From Aquabacterium sp. (lineage in GTDB: Bacteria > Pseudomonadota > Gammaproteobacteria > Burkholderiales > Burkholderiaceae_C): DNA of 64,000 bases. The stretch covers positions 1-64,000 of the forward strand of contig JAKLLB010000007.1 in the NCBI GenBank assembly GCA_023150345.1, in the 5' to 3' direction. Below the pieces are notes generated by a model. That model saw nothing but the letters and a program-made list of their open reading frames with translations, did no database searches and was not told the DNA's origin. Each line of letters starts with the position of its first letter. Position 1 is the first letter of the stretch. Shown in pieces: positions 32,534-42,594 of the stretch. Made by a program: the position numbers and the translations under genes.

Positions 32534-32845
32534 TCAGGCGTTCACCGCGCTGATCTGCAGTTCCGTGTAGCCCTGGCGATGACCGCCCTGCTTGCGATAG
32601 TGCTTGCGACGGCGCATCTTGAAGATGCGGACCTTGTCGAACCTGCCGTGCGACACCACCGTGGCTTTCACGTTGGCGCCTGCCACCAAGGGAGCCCCGA
32701 CGGTCAGGTCGGCGCCGTTTCCGACAGCCAGAACCTGGTCGAGGGTAATCTCTTGGCCCACGTCCGCAGCAATCTGTTCTACCTTGATCTTCTCGCCGGC
32801 AGCAACCTTGTATTGCTTGCCACCGGTTTTTATGACCGCGTACAT
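32534..32845 (-). CDS. rplU: 50S ribosomal protein L21
   Basis: A 103-aa ribosomal protein binding 23S rRNA near L20. It starts [20 protein letters not shown] and has [27 protein letters not shown] basic segments (conserved RKHYRKxxGHRQ). ATG 32845 is fixed by the universal N-terminus. It is the first gene of rplU-rpmA-obgE-proB and has a long untranslated leader of about 210 nt if the TATACT at 33066-33071 is its -10. Confidence 0.98.
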   Translation of the reverse strand: MYAVIKTGGKQYKVAAGEKIKVEQIAADVGQEITLDQVLAVGNGADLTVGAPLVAGANVKATVVSHGRFDKVRIFKMRRRKHYRKQGGHRQGYTELQISAVNA

Positions 32846-33189
32846 AAGTGCCTCTTTGCTAGGATGATGCGAGCCGAAACGGCCCGCGCCGCCAACCCGC
32901 AGACCCGTGCCAACGTGCTGGGCTTGTCGCCCACCTACCACCGGTTGCGCCCGGCTCGACACGGCCCCTGGGGCCTCGAGAGTCGCCGGCGGCCTGCCGG
33001 CGGTAGCCCGCACGGTCATCCGACGCCCCGTCCCTTTCAGCCGCAGACGGCCGAAAGAACCTTTGAGTATACCTGATCAGGCAGACTTCGGCACCCACCC
33101 ACAGCACCTCTGGTCCGCGGGCCGCAGTCCGGGGTGGGTCGCGCCTCCCTCTTCCTATAATCCGCCCGCCTCACTTCGCCCCGCCCACC
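32846..33189. promoter_or_regulatory. divergent rplU / ispB control region
   Basis: This is the only gene-free stretch over 300 bp in the window. On the minus strand TATACT (33066-33071, directly preceded by AGG) is the best -10 for rplU and leaves a leader of about 210 nt that is rich in GC stems (CCGGCGGCCTGCCGGCGG region near 32985-33005). On the plus strand TATAAT at 33156-33161 is a -10 for ispB; no good -35 is seen. I find no ORF, tRNA or known riboswitch in it. Confidence 0.55.
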
Positions 33190-34173
33190 GTGCCCGAGAC
33201 CGCCGCACCCGCCATGGCCATCGCCGACCCCATGGCCGCCGAGATGCGGCAGGTCGACGAGGTCATCCACCGACGACTCACGTCGAACGTGGCGCTGATC
33301 AACCAGATCGGCCACTACATCGTCAGCGCCGGCGGCAAGCGCATACGGCCGCGACTGGTGCTGCTGTTCGCCCAGGCCTTGAACTTCGAGGGCCCGCAGC
33401 GGTTCGAGCTCGCCGCCACTGTCGAGTTCATTCACACGGCCACTTTGTTGCACGACGACGTGGTCGACGAGTCATCGCTGCGCCGAGGACGCCAGACGGC
33501 CAATGCTCTCTTCGGCAACGCCGCGAGCGTACTGGTGGGCGACTTCCTGTACTCGCGGGCATTCCAGATGATGGTGAGCGTGCACAAGCCTCGCGTGCTC
33601 GAGGTACTGGCCGATGCCACCAACGTGATTGCCGAGGGCGAGGTGCTGCAGCTGATGAACATGCACGACCCCGATCTCGCGGTGGACGACTACCTGCGCG
33701 TCATCCGCTACAAGACGGCCAAGCTGTTCGAAGCCAGCGCACGCCTGGGCGCCGTGCTCGCAGACTCGCCACCCTCTCTCGAAGAGGCTTGCGCGGACTA
33801 CGGACGCTCTCTGGGCACGGCGTTCCAGCTCATCGACGACCTGCTCGACTACGAGGGTGATACCCACGCACTGGGCAAGAACGTCGGTGACGATCTGCGC
33901 GAAGGCAAGCCGACGCTGCCGCTGCTGTTGGCGATGGAGCAAGCCACCGACGCCGAGCGGACGATGATCCGCAGGGCCATCGAGCACGGCGAGACCGCAA
34001 GGCTGGCCGACATCATCACCATCGTGCGCCGAACTGGCGCACTGCAAGCCACGCGCGAGGCTGCGCGCGTCGAGGCCGACAAGGCCCGAAACAGCGCGAT
34101 GGCGCTGCCAGACAATTCCGGGCGAGAAGCTCTGCTAGAATTATGTGTTCGGTCGGTGGAGAGATCGTCCTAG
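33190..34173 (+). CDS. ispB: polyprenyl (octaprenyl) diphosphate synthase
   Basis: Long-chain trans-prenyltransferase supplying the ubiquinone side chain. The product is 327 aa from GTG 33190 (an ATG at 33214 gives 319 aa and is equally possible). It shows GGKRIRPRLVLL, the first Asp-rich motif LLHDDVVDESSLRRG, GDFLYSRAFQ and the second motif QLIDDLLDYEGD. It is followed by tRNA-Pro and the pilBCD genes and is divergent from rplU, the standard arrangement in beta- and gammaproteobacteria. Confidence 0.95.
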   Translation: MPETAAPAMAIADPMAAEMRQVDEVIHRRLTSNVALINQIGHYIVSAGGKRIRPRLVLLFAQALNFEGPQRFELAATVEFIHTATLLHDDVVDESSLRRGRQTANALFGNAASVLVGDFLYSRAFQMMVSVHKPRVLEVLADATNVIAEGEVLQLMNMHDPDLAVDDYLRVIRYKTAKLFEASARLGAVLADSPPSLEEACADYGRSLGTAFQLIDDLLDYEGDTHALGKNVGDDLREGKPTLPLLLAMEQATDAERTMIRRAIEHGETARLADIITIVRRTGALQATREAARVEADKARNSAMALPDNSGREALLELCVRSVERSS

Positions 34174-34247
34174 CGCGATCCGACCCTCCGCCACCAACGC
34201 GCCGGCGCGCACCCATTGTGGTCAATTGGGTACAGCCGCCGCGCCAT

Positions 34248-34324
34248 CGGGGTGTAGCTTAGCCTGGTAGAGCGCTACGTTCGGGACGTAGAGGCCGGAG
34301 GTTCGAATCCTCTCACCCCGACCA
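34248..34324 (+). tRNA. proK: tRNA-Pro (anticodon CGG)
   Basis: The 77-nt cloverleaf has acceptor CGGGGTG pairing with CACCCCG, anticodon stem CTACG/CGTAG around loop TTCGGGA (anticodon CGG), T-arm GGAGG/CCTCT with loop TTCGAAT, discriminator A and encoded CCA. It sits 74 bp after ispB. The 202 bp between it and pilB hold no gene; I see no convincing sigma-54 or sigma-70 promoter there. Confidence 0.97.
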
Positions 34325-34526
34325 GGTTTCATGCCGCGTGTGTCTGGCTCCCGAAACGAGGGGCCACACCTGATCGCCCCCTTTGACGAAACCGGCGAGC
34401 GACTACGGGCACGTGGGTTGCGCTTTCGGGCTGAAGTGAGCGCCCGATCCGTGCCTTCTTCGGTTTACAGTGTGAGGCGGATCGGGGATCATGGTCTGAT
34501 CGCCTTATCCTGCGTCACGAAACCGC

Positions 34527-36242
34527 GTGGACACCCTTGTCGACTCCCAGCAATCCAACCTCTCCGGTGTGGCGAGGGTGTTGGTGCATGCCGGCAAACT
34601 GACGGCCAAAGCTGCCGAGGACCTGGCCCGCATCGCCCAGGAGCGCAGGATCGGGTTCGTGGCATCGGTGATCGCGTCCGGCGCCGTCTCGCCGTCGGAC
34701 CTGGCCCACACCCTTTCGACCACGCTGGCGGTGCCTCTGGTCGACCTCAATGCCGTCGATGTGGAGCGCCTGCCCAAGGGCATCATCGATGGGAAGCTGG
34801 CGCAGCAGTACCACATTGTTGCGCTGGCGCGACGCGGAAGCCGCCTCTACATCGGCTGCACCGATCCGACCGATCAAGAGGCGTCGGAGCGGATCAAGTT
34901 CGCCACCCAGCTGGCGCCCGAGTGGGTGATCGTCGAGTACGACAAGCTGGCACGGATCCTGGAGTCGCAAGGCACCAGCACGACCGAGGCTCTGGAGAGC
35001 ATCGCCGGGGACGACTTCGAGTTCGATGTCACCGAGGAGGACACTTCCGCCGAGTCGGCCGAGGTAACCGCCGACGTCGAGGACGCGCCGGTCGTTCGGT
35101 TTCTGCAGAAGATGTTGATCGACGCCATCAACATGCGCGCGTCGGACCTTCACTTCGAACCTTACGAGAGCCACTACCGGGTGCGATTTCGCGTCGATGG
35201 GGAACTGCGCGAGATCACCCAGCCGCCGATCGCCATCAAGGAAAAGCTTGCATCGCGCATCAAGGTCATCAGCCGCCTCGACATCGCGGAGAAGCGCGTT
35301 CCGCAGGACGGCCGCATGAAGCTGAAGTTCGGCAGCAAGGCCATCGACTTCCGCATCTCGACGCTGCCGACACTCTTCGGCGAGAAGATCGTCATCCGCA
35401 TCCTGGATCCGTCCAGCGCCAAACTGGGCATCGAAGCTCTGGGCTACGAAAAAGTCGAAAAAGAGCGGCTGCTCGCTGCCATCGGGCGCCCTTACGGCAT
35501 GGTGCTGGTAACCGGTCCGACGGGCTCGGGCAAGACGGTCTCGCTGTATACCTGCCTGAATATCCTCAACCAGCCTGGGGTCAACATCTCGACGGTGGAG
35601 GATCCGGCCGAAATCAACCTGCCCGGCATCAACCAGGTGAACGTGAACGATCGCGCCGGTCTGAACTTCGCCGCGGCGTTGAAGTCCTTCCTGCGGCAGG
35701 ACCCCGACATCATCATGGTGGGCGAAATCCGTGACCTGGAAACCGCCGACATCGCGATCAAGGCCGCCCAAACCGGCCACCTCGTCATGTCCACGCTGCA
35801 TACCAACGACGCGCCAACGACGCTGACCCGGCTGCAGAACATGGGCGTCGCGCCGTTCAACATCGCCTCCAGCGTCATCTTGATCACGGCCCAGCGGCTG
35901 GCCCGCCGCCTGTGCGAGAACTGCAAGACACCCGCCGAGTACCCGCGCGATGCCCTGCTGCGGGCCGGCTATCGGCCTGAAGATCTCGATGGCTCCTGGA
36001 AGCCTTATCGGGCCGTGGGTTGCTCGTCGTGCAATAACGGCTACAAGGGACGGGTCGGCATTTACCAAGTGATGCCCATCACCGAGGCACAACAGCGCAT
36101 CATCCTGGCCGAGGGCACTGCAATCGACATCGCGGAGCAGGCCCGCAAGGACGGCGTCCGCGATCTGCGCCAGGCCGGGCTACTGAAGGTCCGCACGGGG
36201 CACACCTCGCTCGAGGAAGTGATCGCCGTCACGAACGAATGA
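34527..36242 (+). CDS. pilB: type IV pilus assembly ATPase PilB
   Basis: Hexameric motor that extends type IV pili. The 571-aa product has an N-terminal MshEN/T2SSE_N domain (GKLTAKAAEDLARIAQ, PLVDLNAVDVERLP), then the motor with ASDLHFEPYE, Walker A GPTGSGKTVSLY near residue 330, the Asp box STVEDPAE, Walker B DIIMVGEIRD, the His box TLHTNDAPTTLTRL and a CENC...CSSC zinc motif. The start is GTG 34527; the conserved N-terminus supports it. It leads pilB-pilC-pilD. Confidence 0.95.
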   Translation: MDTLVDSQQSNLSGVARVLVHAGKLTAKAAEDLARIAQERRIGFVASVIASGAVSPSDLAHTLSTTLAVPLVDLNAVDVERLPKGIIDGKLAQQYHIVALARRGSRLYIGCTDPTDQEASERIKFATQLAPEWVIVEYDKLARILESQGTSTTEALESIAGDDFEFDVTEEDTSAESAEVTADVEDAPVVRFLQKMLIDAINMRASDLHFEPYESHYRVRFRVDGELREITQPPIAIKEKLASRIKVISRLDIAEKRVPQDGRMKLKFGSKAIDFRISTLPTLFGEKIVIRILDPSSAKLGIEALGYEKVEKERLLAAIGRPYGMVLVTGPTGSGKTVSLYTCLNILNQPGVNISTVEDPAEINLPGINQVNVNDRAGLNFAAALKSFLRQDPDIIMVGEIRDLETADIAIKAAQTGHLVMSTLHTNDAPTTLTRLQNMGVAPFNIASSVILITAQRLARRLCENCKTPAEYPRDALLRAGYRPEDLDGSWKPYRAVGCSSCNNGYKGRVGIYQVMPITEAQQRIILAEGTAIDIAEQARKDGVRDLRQAGLLKVRTGHTSLEEVIAVTNE

Positions 36243-36303
36243 ACCCGACGAGGACCCTGCAGGGTCCCGCCACAGCTCAAGACTGATCGGAGCCGAGACA
36301 AAC

Positions 36304-37524
36304 ATGGCAACTGCACAGGCAGCACGCAACCTCAAGGAGGCAGTGTTCGAGTGGGAGGGTCGCGACCGCAACGGCAAGGTCGTGCGGGGCGAGGTGAGGG
36401 CGGGTGGCGAAGCGGCCGTCAGCGCCTCCTTGCGCCGCCAGGGCATCCTGCTGACCAAGGTCAAGAAGCGTCGCACCAGCGGCGGCCGCGCGATCAAGCA
36501 AAAGGACATCGCCATCTTCACCCGGCAGCTGGCCACGATGATGAAGGCGGGCGTTCCGTTGCTGCAGTCCTTCGACATCGTGGCGCGCGGCGCCACCAAT
36601 CCGAAGCTGACTCGATTGCTCAACGACATTCGCCAGGACGTCGAGACCGGCACCAGCCTGTCGGCCGCGTTTCGAAAACACCCGCTGTACTTCGACGCCC
36701 TGTACTGCAACCTGGTGGAGGCCGGTGAATCCGGCGGCATCCTGGAAGCCCTGCTGGATCGCCTGGCGATCTACCAGGAAAAGACCATGGCGCTGAAGTC
36801 GAAGATCAAGTCGGCGCTGATGTACCCGATCGCCGTGCTGGTGGTGGCCTTCCTGGTGCTGACCATCATCATGATCAAGGTCATACCGGCGTTCAAGGAT
36901 GTGTTCCGATCGTTCGGCGCCGAGTTGCCGGCGCCCACGCTGGTGGTCATCGCCATGTCGGAGTTCTTCGTCGCCTATTGGTGGATCATCTTCGGCGTGC
37001 TCATCGGCGGCGGCTACATGTTCCTCCAGACATGGAAGCGTTCCGAGAAAATGCAGATGGCCATGGACCGGCTGCTGCTGCGGCTGCCGGTGTTCGGCGA
37101 CCTGATCAACAAGTCGGTCCTGGCCCGCTGGACGCGAACGCTGGCCACCATGTTCGCCGCAGGCGTTCCGCTGGTCGAAGCACTGGACTCCGTCGGGGGA
37201 GCAGCCGGCAACGCGGTCTACGCAGTGGCCACGCAACAGATCCAGCGCGACGTGTCCACGGGCTCGGCGCTCACCACGGCCATGCAGACGTCGGGCGTCT
37301 TCCCGACCATGGTGCTTCAAATGACCTCGATCGGCGAGGAGTCCGGATCGCTGGATCACATGCTGGGCAAGGCGGCCGAGTTCTACGAGGACGAAGTGGA
37401 CGAGATGGTCAAGGGGCTTTCCGCCTTGATGGAGCCGTTCATCATCGTGATCCTGGGAACGATGATCGGTGGCATCGTGGTCGCGATGTACCTGCCCATC
37501 TTCAAGCTCGGCGCGGTGGTCTGA
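36304..37524 (+). CDS. pilC: type IV pilus inner-membrane platform protein PilC
   Basis: A 406-aa polytopic protein that couples PilB to pilin assembly. It has two T2SSF domains (IAIFTRQLATMMKAGVPLLQSFD and RWTRTLATMFAAGVPLVEALD) and three hydrophobic spans, at about residues 175-205, 215-240 and 375-400. It follows pilB after 61 bp and precedes pilD by 3 bp. Confidence 0.96.
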   Translation: MATAQAARNLKEAVFEWEGRDRNGKVVRGEVRAGGEAAVSASLRRQGILLTKVKKRRTSGGRAIKQKDIAIFTRQLATMMKAGVPLLQSFDIVARGATNPKLTRLLNDIRQDVETGTSLSAAFRKHPLYFDALYCNLVEAGESGGILEALLDRLAIYQEKTMALKSKIKSALMYPIAVLVVAFLVLTIIMIKVIPAFKDVFRSFGAELPAPTLVVIAMSEFFVAYWWIIFGVLIGGGYMFLQTWKRSEKMQMAMDRLLLRLPVFGDLINKSVLARWTRTLATMFAAGVPLVEALDSVGGAAGNAVYAVATQQIQRDVSTGSALTTAMQTSGVFPTMVLQMTSIGEESGSLDHMLGKAAEFYEDEVDEMVKGLSALMEPFIIVILGTMIGGIVVAMYLPIFKLGAVV

Positions 37525-37527
37525 CCC

Positions 37528-38463
37528 GTGGATCTTCTCGGCGAGTGGCACTGGCTGCTGTCACCGGTGTCCCTGGGTGTGCTCGGGCTGTTGATCGGCA
37601 GTTTCCTCAATGTGGTGATCCACCGCCAGCCGGTACTCCTCGAGCGAGGGTGGTTGCACGATGCCGCGCAGTATCTGCAAGACGGCAGCGCCATGCAGCG
37701 GGTGTTGGGCGCGGGCTCCCCGCGGTTGTCGGAGCTGGCCCGAACCGGGCAGGCCCTCGAGACCGACCTGAACGCGCTGCCAGCGATGTCGTTGGCGCGC
37801 CCGCGCTCGCGCTGTCCGCATTGCGGCCATCTCATCGCCTGGTACGAGAACATCCCGGTCTTGAGCTGGCTGTGGCTGCGCCGACGGTGCTCGGCCTGCA
37901 AGGCGCCGATCTCCTGGCGCTATCCCCTGGTCGAGTTGCTCACCGGCGGCCTGTTCTTTGCCGTGGCTGCGCGGTTCGGCCCCACCGCAACCTCCGCCGT
38001 GCTATGCGTGGCAGTGGCGCTGATCGTGGCCGCCGCCCTGATCGACCTCGATACCACCTTGCTCCCCGATGACCTGACCTTGCCGTTGATCGGCCTGGGA
38101 CTGCTGGCCGCGTGGCAGCACTGGTTGCCGATCAGCCTGGAGCAGTCGGCGTTGGGTGCACTGTTCGGCTACTTCTCGCTGTGGGCGGTGGCATGGCTGT
38201 ATCGGGTGATTCGCGGCGTGCAGGGCATGGCCGAAGGCGACTTCAAGCTGCTGGCGGGGCTGGGCGCATTGCTGGGTTGGCAACTGCTGCCGGCAATCAT
38301 CCTTCTGTCGTCCATCGTTGGTGCCGCCGTGGGCATCTTCCTCATCGCCGCCCGCGGGCACGGTCGCAGCGTTCCCATCCCGTTCGGGCCCTACCTCGCT
38401 GGGGGCGGATTGGCAGCCGTCTTCTTCGGCGGTGAACTGCTGCGGCTGTGGGGCCTGGGCTGA
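37528..38463 (+). CDS. pilD: type IV prepilin peptidase / N-methyltransferase PilD
   Basis: Cleaves and N-methylates type IV prepilins at the inner membrane. The 311-aa product has LIGSFLNVVIHR, a zinc pair of CxxC motifs (CPHC, CSAC) before ISWRYPLVELLTG, catalytic Asp in ALIDLDTTLLPD and the second Asp in GMAEGDFKLLAGLGA; the usual GxGD here reads AEGD. About seven membrane spans are visible. The start is GTG 37528, 3 bp after pilC. A roughly 35-residue insertion (residues 45-80) separates the first span from the cysteines, as in other long PilD proteins. Confidence 0.95.
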   Translation: MDLLGEWHWLLSPVSLGVLGLLIGSFLNVVIHRQPVLLERGWLHDAAQYLQDGSAMQRVLGAGSPRLSELARTGQALETDLNALPAMSLARPRSRCPHCGHLIAWYENIPVLSWLWLRRRCSACKAPISWRYPLVELLTGGLFFAVAARFGPTATSAVLCVAVALIVAAALIDLDTTLLPDDLTLPLIGLGLLAAWQHWLPISLEQSALGALFGYFSLWAVAWLYRVIRGVQGMAEGDFKLLAGLGALLGWQLLPAIILLSSIVGAAVGIFLIAARGHGRSVPIPFGPYLAGGGLAAVFFGGELLRLWGLG

Positions 38464-38485
38464 CCCGCTGCAACGAAAGCCGACA

Positions 38486-39115
38486 GTGGCTGCAGTGCGC
38501 ATCGGCCTGACCGGAGGAATCGGCAGCGGCAAGAGCACGGTGGCACGCATGTGGGTCGCGCTCGGGGCCACGCTGGTCGATACCGACGCCATTGCCCATG
38601 CCATCACCGCGCCGGGTGGCGCCGCCATGGCGGCCATCCGCGATGCATTCGGCGACAGGGTGGTCGCGGCGGACGGCGCGATCGATCGCGCACACATGCG
38701 CGAACTCGCCTTCTCGGACCCGCTGGCCAAGCGCCGCCTGGAGGCCATCGTGCATCCGATGATCGGCCTGGAGGCCCAACGGCAGGCGCAGGCTGCCACA
38801 GGACCGGTGGTCTTCGACGTGCCGCTGCTGGCTGAATCTGCCGCGTGGCGAGCCCGTTGTGATCGCATACTCGTCGTCGACTGCCCTGAGGAAGTCCAGG
38901 TCGAGCGCGTGGTCGAACGCTCTGGCTGGCAACCTTCCCAGGTGCGCACCATCATCGCCCAGCAGGCCAGTCGCCCGCGACGGCGCAGCATCGCGGATGC
39001 CGTGATTCACAACGCCGGGCTGTCGCTCGACGACCTGCGCGATCAGGTGCGCGACCTGTTTCGGCTATGGGTCGATCGCGCACCACACGACCCGCTGTCC
39101 ACCCGGCCGCTCTGA
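38486..39115 (+). CDS. coaE: dephospho-CoA kinase
   Basis: Final step of coenzyme A synthesis. The 209-aa P-loop kinase shows RIGLTGGIGSGKSTVAR, the substrate site LVDTDAIAH, VFDVPLLAES and the lid Arg-rich segment QASRPRRRSIAD. No ATG is available; GTG 38486 is the best start (a second GTG is at 38495). It follows pilD by 22 bp, the usual pilD-coaE-zapD-yacG order. Confidence 0.96.
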   Translation: MAAVRIGLTGGIGSGKSTVARMWVALGATLVDTDAIAHAITAPGGAAMAAIRDAFGDRVVAADGAIDRAHMRELAFSDPLAKRRLEAIVHPMIGLEAQRQAQAATGPVVFDVPLLAESAAWRARCDRILVVDCPEEVQVERVVERSGWQPSQVRTIIAQQASRPRRRSIADAVIHNAGLSLDDLRDQVRDLFRLWVDRAPHDPLSTRPL

Positions 39116-39179
39116 CGCCCTGTGAAACAATGGCGTGGCTGCCCGGAAAGACACCAGTCGGCCACGCTGAGGTTGCGCC

Positions 39180-39935
39180 TTGATCCTGTACGAGTATCCG
39201 TTCAACGAGAGCATCCGCACCATGCTGCGGCTCGAGCATCTGCTCGACCGGTTGGGGCAACTGCTGCCACGCGAGGCTGCGGTCGACCACCACTTCGCGC
39301 TGGTCACCCTGTTCGAGATCCTCGACGTCTCGGCTCGCGCCGACCTCAAGTCCGAGTTGCTCAAGGAGCTCGAGCGGCACCGCGGCCAGTTCGCGACTTA
39401 CCGTGGCAATCCGAACGTATCTCAGCAGGCGCTCGATGAGATCACCGCCCGTCTGGACCATGCCTTCGATGGACTCAGTCACCAGTACGGGAAGGCGGCA
39501 CAGCTGCTCACCGGCAACGAATGGCTGATGAGCGTGCGCAGCCGGATCAGCATCCCCGGTGGCACCTGTGAATTCGACCTGCCGGCCTATTACGCGTGGC
39601 AGCAACGCAGCGGCGAGCAGCGGCGCGCCGACCTGGAAGGCTGGATTTCGTCGCTGGAGCCGCTGGCCGCGTCGTTGCAGGTGCTTCTGCAGTTGCTGCG
39701 CGATGCGGGCGTGTCGCACAAGGTGGTCACCACGCACGGCCAGTACCAGCAGAGCCTGCCGCCTGGCCGGGCATACCAGCTCCTGCGGCTGCGCATCGAC
39801 CCGACGAGCGGTCTCATCCCTGAGATCACCGGGCACCGTCTCATGGTCTCGGTGCGCATGATGCGCTGCGAACCCGACGGGCGACTGCGGCCAGTTCAGG
39901 ATGACGAGTCCTTCGAACTGACGTTCTGCGGCTGA
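39180..39935 (+). CDS. zapD: cell division protein ZapD
   Basis: Stabilises FtsZ bundles at midcell. The 251-aa DUF1342/ZapD protein begins ILYEYPFNESIRTMLRLEHL and has FEILDVSARADLKSELLKELER, GNEWLMSVRSRISIPGGTCEFDLP and a C-terminal beta region ending SFELTFC. The start is TTG 39180; no ATG lies between it and the conserved N-terminus. It lies between coaE and yacG. Confidence 0.96.
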   Translation: MILYEYPFNESIRTMLRLEHLLDRLGQLLPREAAVDHHFALVTLFEILDVSARADLKSELLKELERHRGQFATYRGNPNVSQQALDEITARLDHAFDGLSHQYGKAAQLLTGNEWLMSVRSRISIPGGTCEFDLPAYYAWQQRSGEQRRADLEGWISSLEPLAASLQVLLQLLRDAGVSHKVVTTHGQYQQSLPPGRAYQLLRLRIDPTSGLIPEITGHRLMVSVRMMRCEPDGRLRPVQDDESFELTFCG

Positions 39936-39947
39936 AACCCGAGCGCC

Positions 39948-40157
39948 ATGGCCACCGAGCCCGTTCGACCGCACCAGCGACACGTCGATTGCCCGGCATG
40001 CGGATCGCCCACGGAGTATGGCCCGCAAAACGCTTGGCGCCCGTTTTGCAGCGAGCACTGTCGACGGGCCGATCTCGGCGCGTGGGCCAGCGAGCGCTAT
40101 CGCATGCCGGCGGCACCGCTTGATGATCCGGACCCACCGGCGGCCGACCCGCACTGA
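39948..40157 (+). CDS. yacG: DNA gyrase inhibitor / zinc protein YacG
   Basis: A 69-aa zinc protein of the YacG family. The ligands are in VDCPACGSPTEY and RPFCSEHCRRADLGAWASERYRMP. In E. coli YacG binds GyrB and blocks gyrase. It is 12 bp after zapD and ends the pil-coaE-zapD run; the groESL control region follows. Confidence 0.95.
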   Translation: MATEPVRPHQRHVDCPACGSPTEYGPQNAWRPFCSEHCRRADLGAWASERYRMPAAPLDDPDPPAADPH

Positions 40158-40187
40158 CCCCGCGAACCTCGCGGCCGGCAGGCGGCC

Positions 40188-40216
40188 CTTGAACGGCGCA
40201 GACTCGACCCTATAAT
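40188..40216 (+). promoter_or_regulatory. groESL promoter, overlapping sigma-32 and sigma-70 elements
   Basis: CTTGAA (40188-40193), 14 bp, then CCCTATAA (40208-40215) fits the heat-shock sigma-32 consensus with one or two mismatches. In the same bases TTGAAC (40189-40194), 16 bp, TATAAT (40211-40216) gives a near-ideal sigma-70 promoter. Expected start of transcription is about 40223, at the left edge of the CIRCE. Confidence 0.85.
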
Positions 40217-40223
40217 CGAGCTG

Positions 40224-40250
40224 CTAGCACTCAACCAAGTCGAGTGCTAA
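40224..40250 (+). promoter_or_regulatory. CIRCE operator (HrcA binding site)
   Basis: CTAGCACTC, a 9-bp spacer, then GAGTGCTAA. Consensus CIRCE is TTAGCACTC-N9-GAGTGCTAA; only the first base differs. It begins at the predicted transcription start, so bound HrcA would block initiation. The hrcA gene is at 336-1376 in the same window. Confidence 0.96.
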
Positions 40251-40353
40251 CAGTCGAGGCAGCCCGTTCTGACTCGATCAACATGTGAATGAGTGCTCAC
40301 CTTGTTGGGCGCTCACCCCTTTCAGAGCAGACAGCGACATCCAAGGAGATGCG

Positions 40354-40644
40354 ATGAAACTTCGTCCGTTGCACGATCGCGTGATCGTCAAGCGCCTTGA
40401 AAACGAAACCAAGACAGCCTCGGGCATCGTGATCCCCGACAACGCCGCAGAGAAGCCCGATCAGGGCGAGGTGCTGGCCGTCGGCCCGGGCAAGCGCAAC
40501 GACAAGGGCGACTTCGTGGCCCTGAACATCAAGGTGGGCGACCGCGTCCTGTTTGGCAAGTACAGCGGCCAGACCGTCAAGGTCGACGGCGACGAACTGC
40601 TGGTGATGCGCGAAGAGGATCTTTTCGCGGTCATCGAGAAGTAA
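40354..40644 (+). CDS. groES: co-chaperonin GroES
   Basis: A 96-aa lid of the GroEL folding chamber. [29 protein letters not shown] includes the mobile loop, followed by [11 protein letters not shown] and [29 protein letters not shown] 40354 has AAGGAGAT 6 bp upstream. It is first in groES-groEL, under CIRCE and a dual promoter about 110 bp upstream. Confidence 0.98.
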   Translation: MKLRPLHDRVIVKRLENETKTASGIVIPDNAAEKPDQGEVLAVGPGKRNDKGDFVALNIKVGDRVLFGKYSGQTVKVDGDELLVMREEDLFAVIEK

Positions 40645-40675
40645 TTGCCCGCGGCAATCACTCTCGTCGCGGGCT

Positions 40676-40694
40676 GACTTGGCTTGGCCAAGTC
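40676..40694 (+). other. hairpin in the groES-groEL gap
   Basis: GACTTGGC-TTG-GCCAAGTC, a perfect 8-bp stem within the 130-bp gap. It has no T-run, so it is more likely an mRNA processing or stabilising element than a terminator. Confidence 0.5.
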
Positions 40695-40705
40695 AAGGGC
40701 CGTAG

Positions 40706-42418
<1,713 letters not shown>

Positions 42419-42496
42419 GACCTTGTCAACCGGTGCAGTGCGCGAGCCGTGCTGCACCGGGAACAATCGGTCGGGCGGCGTGAGCCGTGTGACCGC

Positions 42497-42527
42497 ACGG
42501 GCTGCCTTCGGGCAGCCCGTTTGCATT
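42497..42527 (+). terminator. rho-independent terminator after groEL
   Basis: A perfect 10-bp stem ACGGGCTGCC / GGCAGCCCGT closed by a TTCG tetraloop, followed by TTGCATT. It separates groESL from the DUF1631 gene. A GATAAT (42565-42570) downstream is a possible -10 for that gene. Confidence 0.8.
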
Positions 42528-42594
42528 GGGGCGCGCCAGAGTGTCGCCACCACGTCGCACGGACGATAATCCACGAGAACGCCACGCTGCAGTC

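Noticed and set aside
34325..34526. Possible TTGACG-based sigma-70 promoter before pilB
   Set aside because: TTGACG at about 34383 has no acceptable -10 at 15-19 bp spacing; no sigma-54 GG/GC pair was found either.
40294..40320. Second CIRCE-like element from the GAGTGCTCAC and GCGCTCACC repeats upstream of groES
   Set aside because: These are direct, not inverted, partial repeats and lack the TTAGCACTC arm.
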